Assembly: GCA_041481895.1 (NCBI GenBank)
Contig: JBGPCQ010000003.1
Span: 1-55,001 of the forward strand
Source of the DNA: JAMPXD01 sp041481895
GTDB taxonomy: Bacteria; Desulfobacterota; Desulfuromonadia; Geobacterales; Geobacteraceae
Direction: 5' to 3'
Length of the DNA: 55,001 nucleotides
Translations under genes and position numbers: made by a program
The notes under the pieces: generated by a model
Seen by the model: only the letters and a program-made list of their open reading frames with translations
The model's database searches: none
What the model was told of the DNA's origin: nothing
Shown: piece by piece, positions 41,341 through 48,810 of the stretch
Layout: every line of letters begins with the position of its first letter
Numbering within the stretch: position 1 is the first letter of the stretch

Positions 41341-41518
41341 CTACCAGGAGGCGCGGAGACACTGAGAAAAACAAAGCCTTAATCGATCACCACCATGACA
41401 CCTAGAAACCAAAATTAATTTGTTAGATTAATTGAACTTAAAAACTGATTTGATTTTCTTCGTGTCTTGGCGCCTTGGTGGCTAAGTGCTTTCCTCCGTG
41501 TCTCCGTGCCTCCGTGGT
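41341..41518. repeat. Nested imperfect inverted repeat (MITE-like) between purH and the ASKHA gene
   Basis: The outer arm GGAGGCGCGGAGACACTGAG (41346-41365) pairs with the complement of CTCCGTGTCTCCGTGCCTCC (about 41492-41511). An inner pair is formed by ACCACCATGACACCTAG with CGTGTCTTGGCGCCTTGGT. No open frame. It separates two minus-strand genes. Confidence 0.65.
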
Positions 41519-41527
41519 GAAAAAGAT

Positions 41528-42817
41528 TCAATTTTCGGGTTTCGGGAAATTCATGTATTCCAGAAAGTGCTTCTCGAAGGCAGGGGTGCCGGAGAGGGGT
41601 ATGACTCGTATTGAAGCCGCCAGTCGGTCGATCGCCTCGAATCCGCGGGGTGTACGGAGCGCTTTTTCAACCCCGGCCAGTGCTCCATCGCGGACGAAGC
41701 TGCATATTTCTACCATCTTTTCCGGGAAAATTCCAACGTTTTTTAGCCCCTCGGGATCGAGCCGGGCGCCGAATGAACCGGTCAGAACCGCTGCCGCCAG
41801 TGCCTCATGACCTGTGCGGGCCCGCTCGAAAAGGACCTCGATACCGGCCCTGACCGCGGCCTTCGCCAGCTGCACCTGGCGGATGTCCTGCTGGGTGAGG
41901 CTTATCTCCCCACGGGCATCCCGGTAGAGGACAAAAGAAGTCTCTCCGTTGCGGACTGTCAGCCGGCTGGCCAGATTCGAGGGAATCTCCCCGGGCGACC
42001 GGAGGCGACCGGTGAAATCCACTACCCCTGCCTGCAAAAGCCCTGCAACCGCCTCGATCACCCCCGAGCCGCAGATACCGACAGGAGCGGCGCCGCCAAT
42101 GGCAAAGGTTTTCACCGTATCACCAGCGATCTGCACACGGCTGATTGCCCCCGGCAGGGCAGCCATGCCGCATGACAGGTTCCCCCCCTCGAAAGCGGGA
42201 CCGGCTGCCGCCGATGTGGCATAAATACTCCCGTTGGCGGTCAGGGCTATCTCGCCGTTGGTCCCCATATCCAGGTACAAGCGGGGACCTGACCCTCTGG
42301 GGCCTGAAGGGACCTGACCCTTTGGGGCCTGAAGGGATTGGGGACCGGTCACACCGGCGCCGTAGAGGAAGGCGACCAGGTCGCCGCCGACGAAACCTCC
42401 CGGCAGGGGGAAGAAAAAGGTGTCAACAGCCGTTTTCCACCCCAGGTCGGAGGTTTTAACAACCTTACCCGCAGTAAAGAGCGGCCGGTAGGGAGGAAAA
42501 GCAAGAGAATTAACCGGCAGCTCCAGGATCAGGTGCTCCATGGCGGGATTGCCCGCAATGGCAATGGTGGCGAGGTTGCGCCCGGAAGCGCCTGCCGCAG
42601 CGAGGAGTTCCCCGGCGAGACGCTCCAGTTCGCTGTTTATGAGCCGGGCCAGCCGCTTCAGATTTTCAGGGGAGGTGCAGGCGGCATCGAGGCGGGAAAC
42701 CAGATCCGCCCCGAACTCCCGCTGCGGGTTGAGGGCGCCTGCTGCTGCAAGCCGTTCTCCTCCGCCCAGTTCGAGGAGAGAAGCGGCAATGGTGGTAGTC
42801 CCCACATCGAATGCCAT
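41528..42817 (-). CDS. ASKHA-domain (DUF4445-type) protein with repeat-encoded insertion
   Basis: 429 residues. MAFDVGTTTIAASLLELGGG (phosphate-binding), QREFGADLVSRLDAACTSPE, LYLDMGTNGEIALTANGSIY, CGMAALPGAISRVQIAG and GICGSGVIEAVAGLLQAGVV are the ASKHA-type ATPase motifs found in reductive activators of corrinoid proteins. The N-terminal 2Fe-2S ferredoxin domain usual in such activators is absent. A ~20-residue block (GPQSLQAPKGQVPSGPRGS) interrupts the region before LYLDMGTNGE and is encoded by a 25-bp direct repeat. The ATG at 42817 is 10 bp after the selD stop, so they are cotranscribed. No corrinoid protein is nearby. Confidence 0.82.
   Translation of the reverse strand: MAFDVGTTTIAASLLELGGGERLAAAGALNPQREFGADLVSRLDAACTSPENLKRLARLINSELERLAGELLAAAGASGRNLATIAIAGNPAMEHLILELPVNSLAFPPYRPLFTAGKVVKTSDLGWKTAVDTFFFPLPGGFVGGDLVAFLYGAGVTGPQSLQAPKGQVPSGPRGSGPRLYLDMGTNGEIALTANGSIYATSAAAGPAFEGGNLSCGMAALPGAISRVQIAGDTVKTFAIGGAAPVGICGSGVIEAVAGLLQAGVVDFTGRLRSPGEIPSNLASRLTVRNGETSFVLYRDARGEISLTQQDIRQVQLAKAAVRAGIEVLFERARTGHEALAAAVLTGSFGARLDPEGLKNVGIFPEKMVEICSFVRDGALAGVEKALRTPRGFEAIDRLAASIRVIPLSGTPAFEKHFLEYMNFPKPEN
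42286..42335 (+). repeat. 25-bp direct repeat inside the ASKHA gene
   Basis: Two tandem units, 42286-42310 and 42311-42335, differing at one base, each containing ACCCTCTGGGGCCTGAAGG or its T variant. It is the same element as in selD but in the opposite orientation. Confidence 0.8.
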
Positions 42818-42827
42818 GGCGAGTCGT

Positions 42828-43904
42828 TCAGACGATTTCAACGAGATGCTCCCGGCGGTCGAGGACTTCGCCGACCATGGCCGCAAAACAGCCCCGTTCG
42901 GCAGCCTGCGTGAGGAACCGTTCGGCGGCGACGGGGGGCAGCGCAACGAGGAGCCCTCCCGAAGTCTGGGGATCGAACAGCGGCAGGAGCCTCTCCCCCA
43001 TTCCCTTTAGGCCCCAGAGGGTCCGGTCATCGATCCCTTTAGGCCCCAGAGGGTCCGGTCCCGAATAATAGTCCCTGTTACGGTAACAGCCGGCCGGCAC
43101 CATGCCGTCGCCAATCAGACCCGGAACCCCCCCCATGACCGGCACAGCGTCGAAGAAGAGCCTCAAGGTCACACCTCCCCCCACGGCCATTTCCCTGGCG
43201 TGACCGATCAGCCCGAAGCCGGAAACGTCGGTGCATGCGTCGGCCCCGCACGCCACCATGATCTCGGCGGCTGCGGCGTTCAGGCGGGTCATCCAGCCGG
43301 TCGCTTCCTCGATTTCACCGTCGCTGGCCATGCCGGCCTTGATCGCAGTGGCAATGATGCCGGTGCCGAGCGGCTTGGTGAGGACCAGCCGGTCACCGGG
43401 GAGTGCCGTGGAGTTTCTGACGATCCGATCCGGATGGATAATGCCGGTAACCGCAAGTCCGTATTTGAGTTCATCGTCCTCCACGGTATGCCCCCCGACG
43501 AGACATGCCCCCGCCGCGCTGACCATTTCCTGGCCGCCTGCCAGGATCTCGGCAAGGAGCCGGAGGGGGAGCGCGCACGAGGGGAAGAAGGCGAGATTCA
43601 TGGCGGTCAGCGGCCTTCCCCCCATGGCATAAATATCCGACAGGGCATTGGCCGCAGCTATCCTGCCGAAGGTGAACGGGTCATCCACCAGGGGGGTGAT
43701 GATGTCGGTCGTCTCCACGAGGGCGAGGTCTTCGCCTATCCTGTATACTCCCGCATCGTCGGACGTCTCGGGCCCCACCAGGAGGGAGGGGTGGGTTGAT
43801 CGCCTAAGACCGCGCAGCGCTTCCTCCAGGCCCGCCGGGCCCAGTTTTGCCGCTCAACCGGCCGCCTTCACCATTCCCGTAAGTTTTATCTTCTGTTTCG
43901 TCAT
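42828..43904 (-). CDS. selD: Selenide, water dikinase; selenocysteine at the catalytic position
   Basis: About 358 residues if the in-frame TGA at 43854-43856 is read as selenocysteine. The frame runs from ATG 43902-43904: MTKQKIKLTGMVKAAG, TGA at codon 17, then AAKLGPAGLEEAL and on without a break into VGPETSDDAGVYRIGEDLAL. Codon 17 and K20 align with Cys17 and Lys20 of E. coli SelD. Further motifs: LVETTDIITPLVDDPFTFGR, GGHTVEDDELKYGLAVTG, DACTDVSGFGLIGHAREMAV and FDPQTSGGLLVALP. It makes selenophosphate from selenide and ATP for Sec-tRNA. Between YYSG and MGERLLPLFDPQTSGG sits a ~19-residue insertion (PDPLGPKGIDDRTLWGLKG) encoded by a direct repeat. If the TGA were a stop, translation from GTG 43778 would lack the catalytic residue. 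Confidence 0.92.
43003..43060 (-). repeat. 26-bp direct repeat inside selD
   Basis: Two identical units at 43003-43028 and 43035-43060, separated by 6 bp, each beginning CCCTTTAGGCCCCAGAGGG and ending TCCGGTC. The core is a quasi-palindrome (CCCTTTAGG/CCAGAGGG). Confidence 0.85.
43812..43856 (-). promoter_or_regulatory. UGA selenocysteine codon and candidate bacterial SECIS hairpin
   Basis: The TGA is at 43856-43854. About 13 bases downstream, GGGCCC and GGGCC arms around GGC (ACTGGGCCCGGCGGGCCTGG) can form a GC-rich stem-loop, at roughly the place expected for a bacterial SECIS. The loop does not obviously match the E. coli one. Confidence 0.5.
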
Positions 43905-43948
43905 TTCTTAACCTCACCTCAAGACGCCAGGAAAACCCATTTCAAACA

Positions 43949-44142
43949 TTAACCACAGAGGACCCAGAGGAACGCAGAGAGAACTTCGTTCTTCTGAAAA
44001 GACAAAAATCTTTTTTCTCACAAAGCCGCAAAGACAAAAAAAAAGACAAAATTCTTTTGGTTCTTTGCGTCTTTGAGTGAGACCGGGTTTTGTTTTTGAT
44101 CTCGTTTTTCCTCTGAGTACCCCTGTGTCCTCTGTGGTTAAA
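43949..44142. repeat. Imperfect inverted repeat (MITE-like) between selD and alr
   Basis: The left end TTAACCACAGAGGACCCAG pairs with the right end TGTCCTCTGTGGTTAA; inner segments CAAAGCCGCAAAGAC and TCTTTGCGTCTTTG also pair. Without a coding frame. The AACCACAGAGGACNCAGAGG motif is familiar from dispersed repeats in several bacteria. Confidence 0.7.
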
Positions 44143-44154
44143 AGCTTTCGATAT

Positions 44155-45294
44155 TCATCGCGAACCGTTCAGGTAAACCCGCGGCACCCGCTTGCTGATC
44201 CCGCAGAAAATTTCGTAGGGAATGGTCCCGGTCCAGTCGGCAAGCTCTTCCGCATGAATGCAGTTCCCCTCCCGGTCGCAGCCGAGCAGGGTCACTTCGT
44301 CCCCCACGGAAATTCCCTCGATATGGGTGACGTCGAACATGATCCAGTCCATGCAGACCGTTCCCGCGACCCGGGCTCGCTTCCCCCGGATCAGGGCTTC
44401 TCCGCTATTGGTAAGTCTCCGGCTGTATCCGTCCGCATATCCCACCGGCACGCTTGCCACCAGGGTCCTCCCGTCTGCAACGTAGCGCCGGGCGTAACTG
44501 ATGCTCGCTCCCGACTCCACCCATTTGAGCATCGCCACCCGGCTTCTCAGGTGCATGACCGGACGCAGATCCATCCGGCCCGCGAAATCGGCCGAGGGGA
44601 GCGCCCCGTACAGTGTGATCCCCGGTCTGACCATGTTGCAATACGGAATCTCCAGGCTGAATGCGGCGGCGCTGTTGGCGATGTGCACATAGCGCGGGGA
44701 AAACCCCGCGCCCCGCGCTTCGTCCACCACCCGGGTGAATATTTCGGCCTGGCGGGCGGTAAAACTGCGGCCGTCGTCGTCCAGTTCATCGGCAGAGGCA
44801 AAATGGGAGATGATCCCCTCCAGTTCGAGGTGCTTCATCCCCTTCAGCCTCTGGAAGAAGGCTGCCGCCTCCTCGTGGGGAATACCGAGACGCCCCATAC
44901 CGGTATCCACCTTGACGTGAACCTTTGCCTTCCGGTAGAGTTTCCCTGCGACGTAATTGAGAAGCCGCGCCTGCTCCGGCGAGAAGACTGTAGTGGAGAG
45001 GTTAAAGCCGATGCACTTTTTCTCCTGGCCGGGATACGTGCCGCCGAGGATAAGGATCGGCCGGTCGATGCCGCTCTTTCTCAGCTGGATCCCCTCGGCC
45101 AGAAAGGCGACGCCGAAGGCGGCAACATCGAGTTTTTCCAGCTCCATGGCAATATCCATAAAGCCATGCCCGTAGGCGTCCGCCTTGACCACGGCCAGAA
45201 TGCCGCACGTTGCGGGGATCGATTTTTTGACCTGCTGGAAATTATGACGCAACGCGGCAAGATCTATTTCCGCGATAGTCGGGCGACTGTCCAT
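44155..45294 (-). CDS. alr: Alanine racemase
   Basis: 379 residues. PLP-lysine motif AVVKADAYGHGFMDIAMEL near residue 33-50; VHVKVDTGMGRLGIPHEEAA; NSAAAFSLEIPYCNMVRPGI with the GxxxYG region; SYARRYVADGRTLVASVPVG YADG; and VCMDWIMFDVT with the second-base loop. It interconverts L- and D-alanine for peptidoglycan. Ends with YEIFCGISKRVPRVYLNGSR, typical of Alr. It stands alone between a palindromic element and a heptad repeat. Confidence 0.96.
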   Translation of the reverse strand: MDSRPTIAEIDLAALRHNFQQVKKSIPATCGILAVVKADAYGHGFMDIAMELEKLDVAAFGVAFLAEGIQLRKSGIDRPILILGGTYPGQEKKCIGFNLSTTVFSPEQARLLNYVAGKLYRKAKVHVKVDTGMGRLGIPHEEAAAFFQRLKGMKHLELEGIISHFASADELDDDGRSFTARQAEIFTRVVDEARGAGFSPRYVHIANSAAAFSLEIPYCNMVRPGITLYGALPSADFAGRMDLRPVMHLRSRVAMLKWVESGASISYARRYVADGRTLVASVPVGYADGYSRRLTNSGEALIRGKRARVAGTVCMDWIMFDVTHIEGISVGDEVTLLGCDREGNCIHAEELADWTGTIPYEIFCGISKRVPRVYLNGSR

Positions 45295-45303
45295 GTGAAA
45301 TCC

Positions 45304-45373
45304 ATTTTGAATTATGAATTGGGGTTTAAATTTTTAATTATAACTCTAAACTAATAACTCGAAACTCAAAACT
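45304..45373. repeat. AT-rich heptanucleotide-phased repeat upstream of alr
   Basis: Ten heptads in exact phase: ATTTTGA, ATTATGA, ATTGGGG, TTTAAAT, TTTTAAT, TATAACT, CTAAACT, AATAACT, CGAAACT, CAAAACT. It lies in the divergent region between alr and the thi promoter. Confidence 0.7.
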
Positions 45374-45428
45374 GATTTTTTTCTACCACTTCTCCCCCCT
45401 GCTGTAAAGCCAAAAACCGGAAAAACCG

Positions 45429-45457
45429 TTGACTTCACGTAAAAATTCCTTTAGCCT
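45429..45457 (+). promoter_or_regulatory. Candidate promoter of the thi operon
   Basis: TTGACT and TAGCCT are separated by 17 bp; the predicted start point near 45464 lies just before the TPP riboswitch. Confidence 0.5.
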
Positions 45458-45474
45458 AGCATTACAATGTAAAA

Positions 45475-45563
45475 GGCCAGCTGGGGGAGTTCGCACGAAC
45501 TGAGATGGGCTTAGCCCAAACCCTTTGAACCTGATCCGGATAATGCCGGTGTAGGGAAGCGGT
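45475..45563 (+). promoter_or_regulatory. TPP riboswitch (THI element)
   Basis: The conserved core is present in order: CTGGGGGAG, ACTGAGATGGGCTTAGCCC, ACCCTTTGAACCTGATC, CGGATAATGCCGG and GTAGGGAAGC. It binds thiamine pyrophosphate and controls the thiED-thiC transcript through the terminator at 45596. Confidence 0.96.
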
Positions 45564-45595
45564 TCCGTCCACTATTCGCATGTTCGTAGGATCTG

Positions 45596-45634
45596 GAAAG
45601 CCGTGACCTTTTGTCGCGGCTTTCTGCTTTTATT
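45596..45634 (+). terminator. Riboswitch expression-platform terminator
   Basis: GAAAGCCGTGAC and GTCGCGGCTTTC form a 12-bp stem (one G-T pair) with a 5-base loop, followed by TGCTTTTATT. It lies 32 bp after the THI element and ends just before the first thiED start. Confidence 0.85.
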
Positions 45635-45641
45635 ACCAACA

Positions 45642-47129
45642 ATGAGTCCATCCATGGAGCGCACACACGATTTTCTCAGGCTTGTCGTTGACAAAAGACC
45701 CCCTGCATTCAAAATGAAGGGGGTTTATCTCGTCACCGACCATGACGACCGCCTCGCGGAACGGGTGCAGAACGCTCTTTCCGGCGGGATAGCGGCCGTC
45801 CAGTACCGCAACAAGAGGAAAAATCATCCCGACCGGATCAGCCTGGGGATGGAGATTAAACAGCTCTGCACAAAGGCAGGGGTTCCCTTCATTGTCAACG
45901 ACGATGTGGCGTTGGCCAGGGAGCTCGATGCGGACGGCCTCCACCTGGGACAGGATGACGGCGACCCGGTTGCGGCCCGCAGTCTGCTGGGACCGGGAAA
46001 AATCATCGGCGTATCTACCCACAGCCTGGAGGAAGCGCTCCGTGCGGAAGCGGCCGGCGCCGATTACATCGGCTTCGGCGCCATCTTCCCCACGGACAGC
46101 AAGGATATTCAGCATCTTGCCGGACCTGAAGGGCTGGCAAAGGCCCGGGCCGGGGTCGGAATACCCATCGTCGCCATAGGCGGAATCAACCGCACGAATG
46201 CGGCACAGGTCATCGACTGTGGTGCTGACGCCATTGCCGTTATTTCGGCGATACTGGGAAGCAGTGAGCCTGCCCTGGCGGCTAACGAGCTGTCGCTCCT
46301 CTTCAACCGGCAGGAGAAATTCCCGCGCGGCAAGGTACTGACCATAGCCGGCAGCGATTCCGGGGGGGGGGCCGGGATTCAGGCTGACCTCAAGACCATC
46401 ACGCTTCTCGGCTCGTACGGCGCATCGGTCATTACATGCCTCACTGCCCAGAACACCTGTGGCGTCAGCGGCATTCACGCGCCGCCGCCCGCCTTCGTGG
46501 CAGAGCAGCTCGACGCGGTCTTTTCCGATATCCCGTTCGACGCGGTCAAAACCGGCATGCTCTATTCTGCGGAGATCATCGCCCTGGTTGCGGAGAAGCT
46601 CCGCGAATTCGACAAAAGGATAATCGTCGTCGATCCGGTCATGACCGCCAAGGGGGGCGCACCCCTCATGGAAAAGAACGCAGTGGCCATCATGAAGGAA
46701 CACCTCATCCCTCTCGCGTATCTGCTGACTCCGAATATCCCCGAAGCGGAGAAACTAACCGGACGCGCCATCACCGATGAAGAAGGGATGCAGGATGCCG
46801 CCCGGGCCCTCTGCCGCATGGGGGCGCGGAATGTCCTGGTAAAGGGAGGACACCTCCCCGACGGAGTAGCTGTTGACGTCCTGTTTGACGGCAGCGGGTT
46901 TACCCGTTTTCCCGTGCCGCGAATTCTTGCGAAAAACACCCACGGCACCGGATGCACGTTCGCTTCGGCAATTGCCGCGTTTCTTGCCCAAGGGGAACAG
47001 CTCTCCACTGCCATAGCCCGGGCCAAGGAATTCGTCACCGCCGCCATCAAGCTCGCCCAAACCTTGGGAAAAGGGCATGGACCGGTTAATCATTTTCTGG
47101 CTGCACGAGAAACTGGGACCAGGGACTAG
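45642..47129 (+). CDS. thiED: Bifunctional thiamine phosphate synthase / HMP(-P) kinase (ThiE-ThiD fusion)
   Basis: About 495 residues. The ThiE half (residues ~25-215): MKGVYLVTDHDD, GGIAAVQYRNKRK, PFIVNDDVALARELDADGLH, LGQDDGDPVAARSLLG, YIGFGAIFPTDSKD, VAIGGINRTNA. The ThiD half from ~228: KVLTIAGSDSGGGAGIQADL, ITCLTAQNTCGVSGIHA, VDPVMTAKGGAPLMEK, LTPNIPEAEKLTG and NTHGTGCTFASAIAAFLA. It joins HMP-PP and HET-P into thiamine phosphate and phosphorylates HMP-P. None of the candidate starts (45642, 45654, 45714) has a good ribosome site. The tail (RETGTRD) and stop come from a heptad repeat. Confidence 0.95.
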   Translation: MSPSMERTHDFLRLVVDKRPPAFKMKGVYLVTDHDDRLAERVQNALSGGIAAVQYRNKRKNHPDRISLGMEIKQLCTKAGVPFIVNDDVALARELDADGLHLGQDDGDPVAARSLLGPGKIIGVSTHSLEEALRAEAAGADYIGFGAIFPTDSKDIQHLAGPEGLAKARAGVGIPIVAIGGINRTNAAQVIDCGADAIAVISAILGSSEPALAANELSLLFNRQEKFPRGKVLTIAGSDSGGGAGIQADLKTITLLGSYGASVITCLTAQNTCGVSGIHAPPPAFVAEQLDAVFSDIPFDAVKTGMLYSAEIIALVAEKLREFDKRIIVVDPVMTAKGGAPLMEKNAVAIMKEHLIPLAYLLTPNIPEAEKLTGRAITDEEGMQDAARALCRMGARNVLVKGGHLPDGVAVDVLFDGSGFTRFPVPRILAKNTHGTGCTFASAIAAFLAQGEQLSTAIARAKEFVTAAIKLAQTLGKGHGPVNHFLAARETGTRD

Positions 47130-47138
47130 GGACTGGTT
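47111..47138. repeat. Heptanucleotide repeat at the thiED 3' end
   Basis: AACTGGG, ACCAGGG, ACTAGGG, ACTGGTT in phase; the TAG stop of thiED is within it. Related CACTAGC/CCCCAGC units follow at 47147-47160. Confidence 0.7.
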
Positions 47139-47185
47139 TTACCCGCCACTAGCCCCCAGCCCCTTAAAACATAAGGAGCATACCC

Positions 47186-48493
47186 ATGCAAAAGACCCAA
47201 CTCGAATATGCCAGAGATGGCATCATCACTGATACCATGAAGGAGTCGGCCCTGGCCGAAGGGGTGGCCCCCGAATTCATCCGCGCAGGGATTGCGGCAG
47301 GAAACACCATTATCTGCCACAACATACAGCGCACGGGGGGCCGGCCTCTGGCCGTGGGCAAGGGTCTCCGCACCAAGGTTAATGCCAATATCGGCTCCTC
47401 GTCCGACGACCTGGACATCTCGAAAGAGCTGGAGAAGGCCCGCGTTGCCGTAAGGCATGGCGCGGACGCCATCATGGACCTCTCCACCGGCGGGCCGGTT
47501 GACGAAATCCGCCGCGCCATCATCGCCGAGACCGATGCCTGCATCGGCTCCGTCCCTCTCTACCAGGCGGCGCTCGACGCCGTCAGGAACAAGAACAAGG
47601 CAATCGTCGACATGACGGTGGACGACATCTTTGCCGGGATCATCAAGCACGCCGAGGACGGGGTGGACTTCATCACGGTCCACTGCGGCGTGACCCGCTC
47701 AACAGTGGAGCGGATGAAAAATGAGGGGCGGATCATGGACGTGGTCTCCCGGGGAGGCGCCTTCACCATCGAGTGGATGACCTACAACAACCGGGAAAAC
47801 CCGCTCTTCGAGCATTTCGACCGCCTCCTGGAAATCACCAGGGAATACGACATGGTGCTCTCTCTGGGTGACGGTTTCCGTCCCGGCTGCCTCGCCGATG
47901 CCACGGACCGCGCCCAGATTCACGAGTTGATCCTCCTCGGCGAGCTGACCCAGCGGGCTCAGGACGCCGGCGTACAGGTCATGATCGAGGGGCCCGGCCA
48001 TGTCCCCATCCACCAGATCGAAGCCAACATCATCCTCCAGAAACGTCTCTGCCACGGCGCACCGTTCTATGTCCTGGGACCGCTGGTCACCGACATCGCC
48101 CCTGGTTACGACCACATAACCTGCGCCATCGGCGGGGCCATCGCCGCCGCCGCCGGCGCCGACTTCCTCTGTTACGTCACCCCGAGCGAACACTTGCGCC
48201 TGCCAACCGTAGAAGATGTACGGGAGGGGGTCATCGCCTCCCGCATCGCCGCCCACGCCGGCGACATCGCCAAAGGGGTGAAGGGGGCCATGGACAAGGA
48301 CATCAGGATGGCCCGGTGCCGGAAGAAACTCGACTGGGAAGGTCAGTTCCGCGAAGCTCTCGATCCGGAAAAAGCGCGAAGGATCCGCGCGGAGTCCGGA
48401 GTCGCCGACCATGGCGCCTGCACCATGTGCGGTGAGTTCTGCGCCTACAAGGTAATGGACGACGCCATGGGGAAACAGCAGGCCAGGGGGTGA
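47186..48493 (+). CDS. thiC: Phosphomethylpyrimidine synthase
   Basis: 435 residues. Converts AIR to HMP-P with a 4Fe-4S cluster and SAM. Landmarks: MQKTQLEYARDGIITDTMKE, RTGGRPLAVGKGLRTKVNAN, IGSSSDDLDISKELEKARVA, ADAIMDLSTGGPVDEIRRAI, VTVHCGVT-like DFITVHCGVTRSTVERMKNE, MIEGPGHVPIHQIEANIILQ, VLGPLVTDIAPGYDHITCAI and the C-terminal cluster site CTMCGEFC. This is the short anaerobe type of ThiC. AAGGAG eight bases before the ATG. Cotranscribed with thiED under the TPP riboswitch. Confidence 0.97.
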   Translation: MQKTQLEYARDGIITDTMKESALAEGVAPEFIRAGIAAGNTIICHNIQRTGGRPLAVGKGLRTKVNANIGSSSDDLDISKELEKARVAVRHGADAIMDLSTGGPVDEIRRAIIAETDACIGSVPLYQAALDAVRNKNKAIVDMTVDDIFAGIIKHAEDGVDFITVHCGVTRSTVERMKNEGRIMDVVSRGGAFTIEWMTYNNRENPLFEHFDRLLEITREYDMVLSLGDGFRPGCLADATDRAQIHELILLGELTQRAQDAGVQVMIEGPGHVPIHQIEANIILQKRLCHGAPFYVLGPLVTDIAPGYDHITCAIGGAIAAAAGADFLCYVTPSEHLRLPTVEDVREGVIASRIAAHAGDIAKGVKGAMDKDIRMARCRKKLDWEGQFREALDPEKARRIRAESGVADHGACTMCGEFCAYKVMDDAMGKQQARG

Positions 48494-48539
48494 AGAGCCG
48501 GGCGTGCTGAGTGAAGGGGAAGAGTGAAACCTTTATGGG

Positions 48540-48568
48540 TTGACTTGCAGCTGAAAATGCGATAAAAA
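48540..48568 (+). promoter_or_regulatory. Candidate tRNA-Thr promoter
   Basis: TTGACT and TAAAAA are 17 bp apart, about 60 bp upstream of the tRNA. The -35 is good and the -10 partial. Confidence 0.5.
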
Positions 48569-48629
48569 GTCAAACCGGTCCCGGTTTTGCGCCGGGTTGC
48601 CGGACAGAGCAGATTTAATCAACAGGTAC

Positions 48630-48705
48630 GCCATCTTAGCTCAGTTGGTAGAGCAATTGATTCGTAATCAATAGGTCACCAGTTCGACTCTGGTAGATGG
48701 CTCCA
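48630..48705 (+). tRNA. tRNA-Thr (anticodon CGT), CCA encoded
   Basis: Full cloverleaf: acceptor GCCATCT/AGATGGC, D arm GCTC-AGTTGGTA-GAGC, anticodon arm ATTGA-TTCGTAA-TCAAT with anticodon CGT (codon ACG, Thr), T arm ACCAG-TTCGACT-CTGGT, discriminator T and genomic CCA. Confidence 0.96.
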
Positions 48706-48707
48706 GT

Positions 48708-48742
48708 AAAAAGGGCCCAACCGATTTTGGTTGGGCCCTTTT
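48708..48742 (+). terminator. Rho-independent terminator after tRNA-Thr
   Basis: AAAAAGGGCCCAACC and GGTTGGGCCCTTTT around GATTTT: a 12- to 14-bp stem with flanking A and T tracts, 2 bp after the tRNA. Active in both directions, it would also end the minus-strand gene at 48811. Confidence 0.92.
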
Positions 48743-48810
48743 CGTCTATTAGTACCAATAGCCGGCTCTTTTGGGCGGCCCACCTCTTTTATGGGCAGGC
48801 GGGAATCGAT

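Noticed and set aside
44077..45354. A 425-codon open frame on the plus strand
   Set aside because: Antisense to alr and running into the palindromic element and heptad array at its two ends; the product has no recognisable domain.
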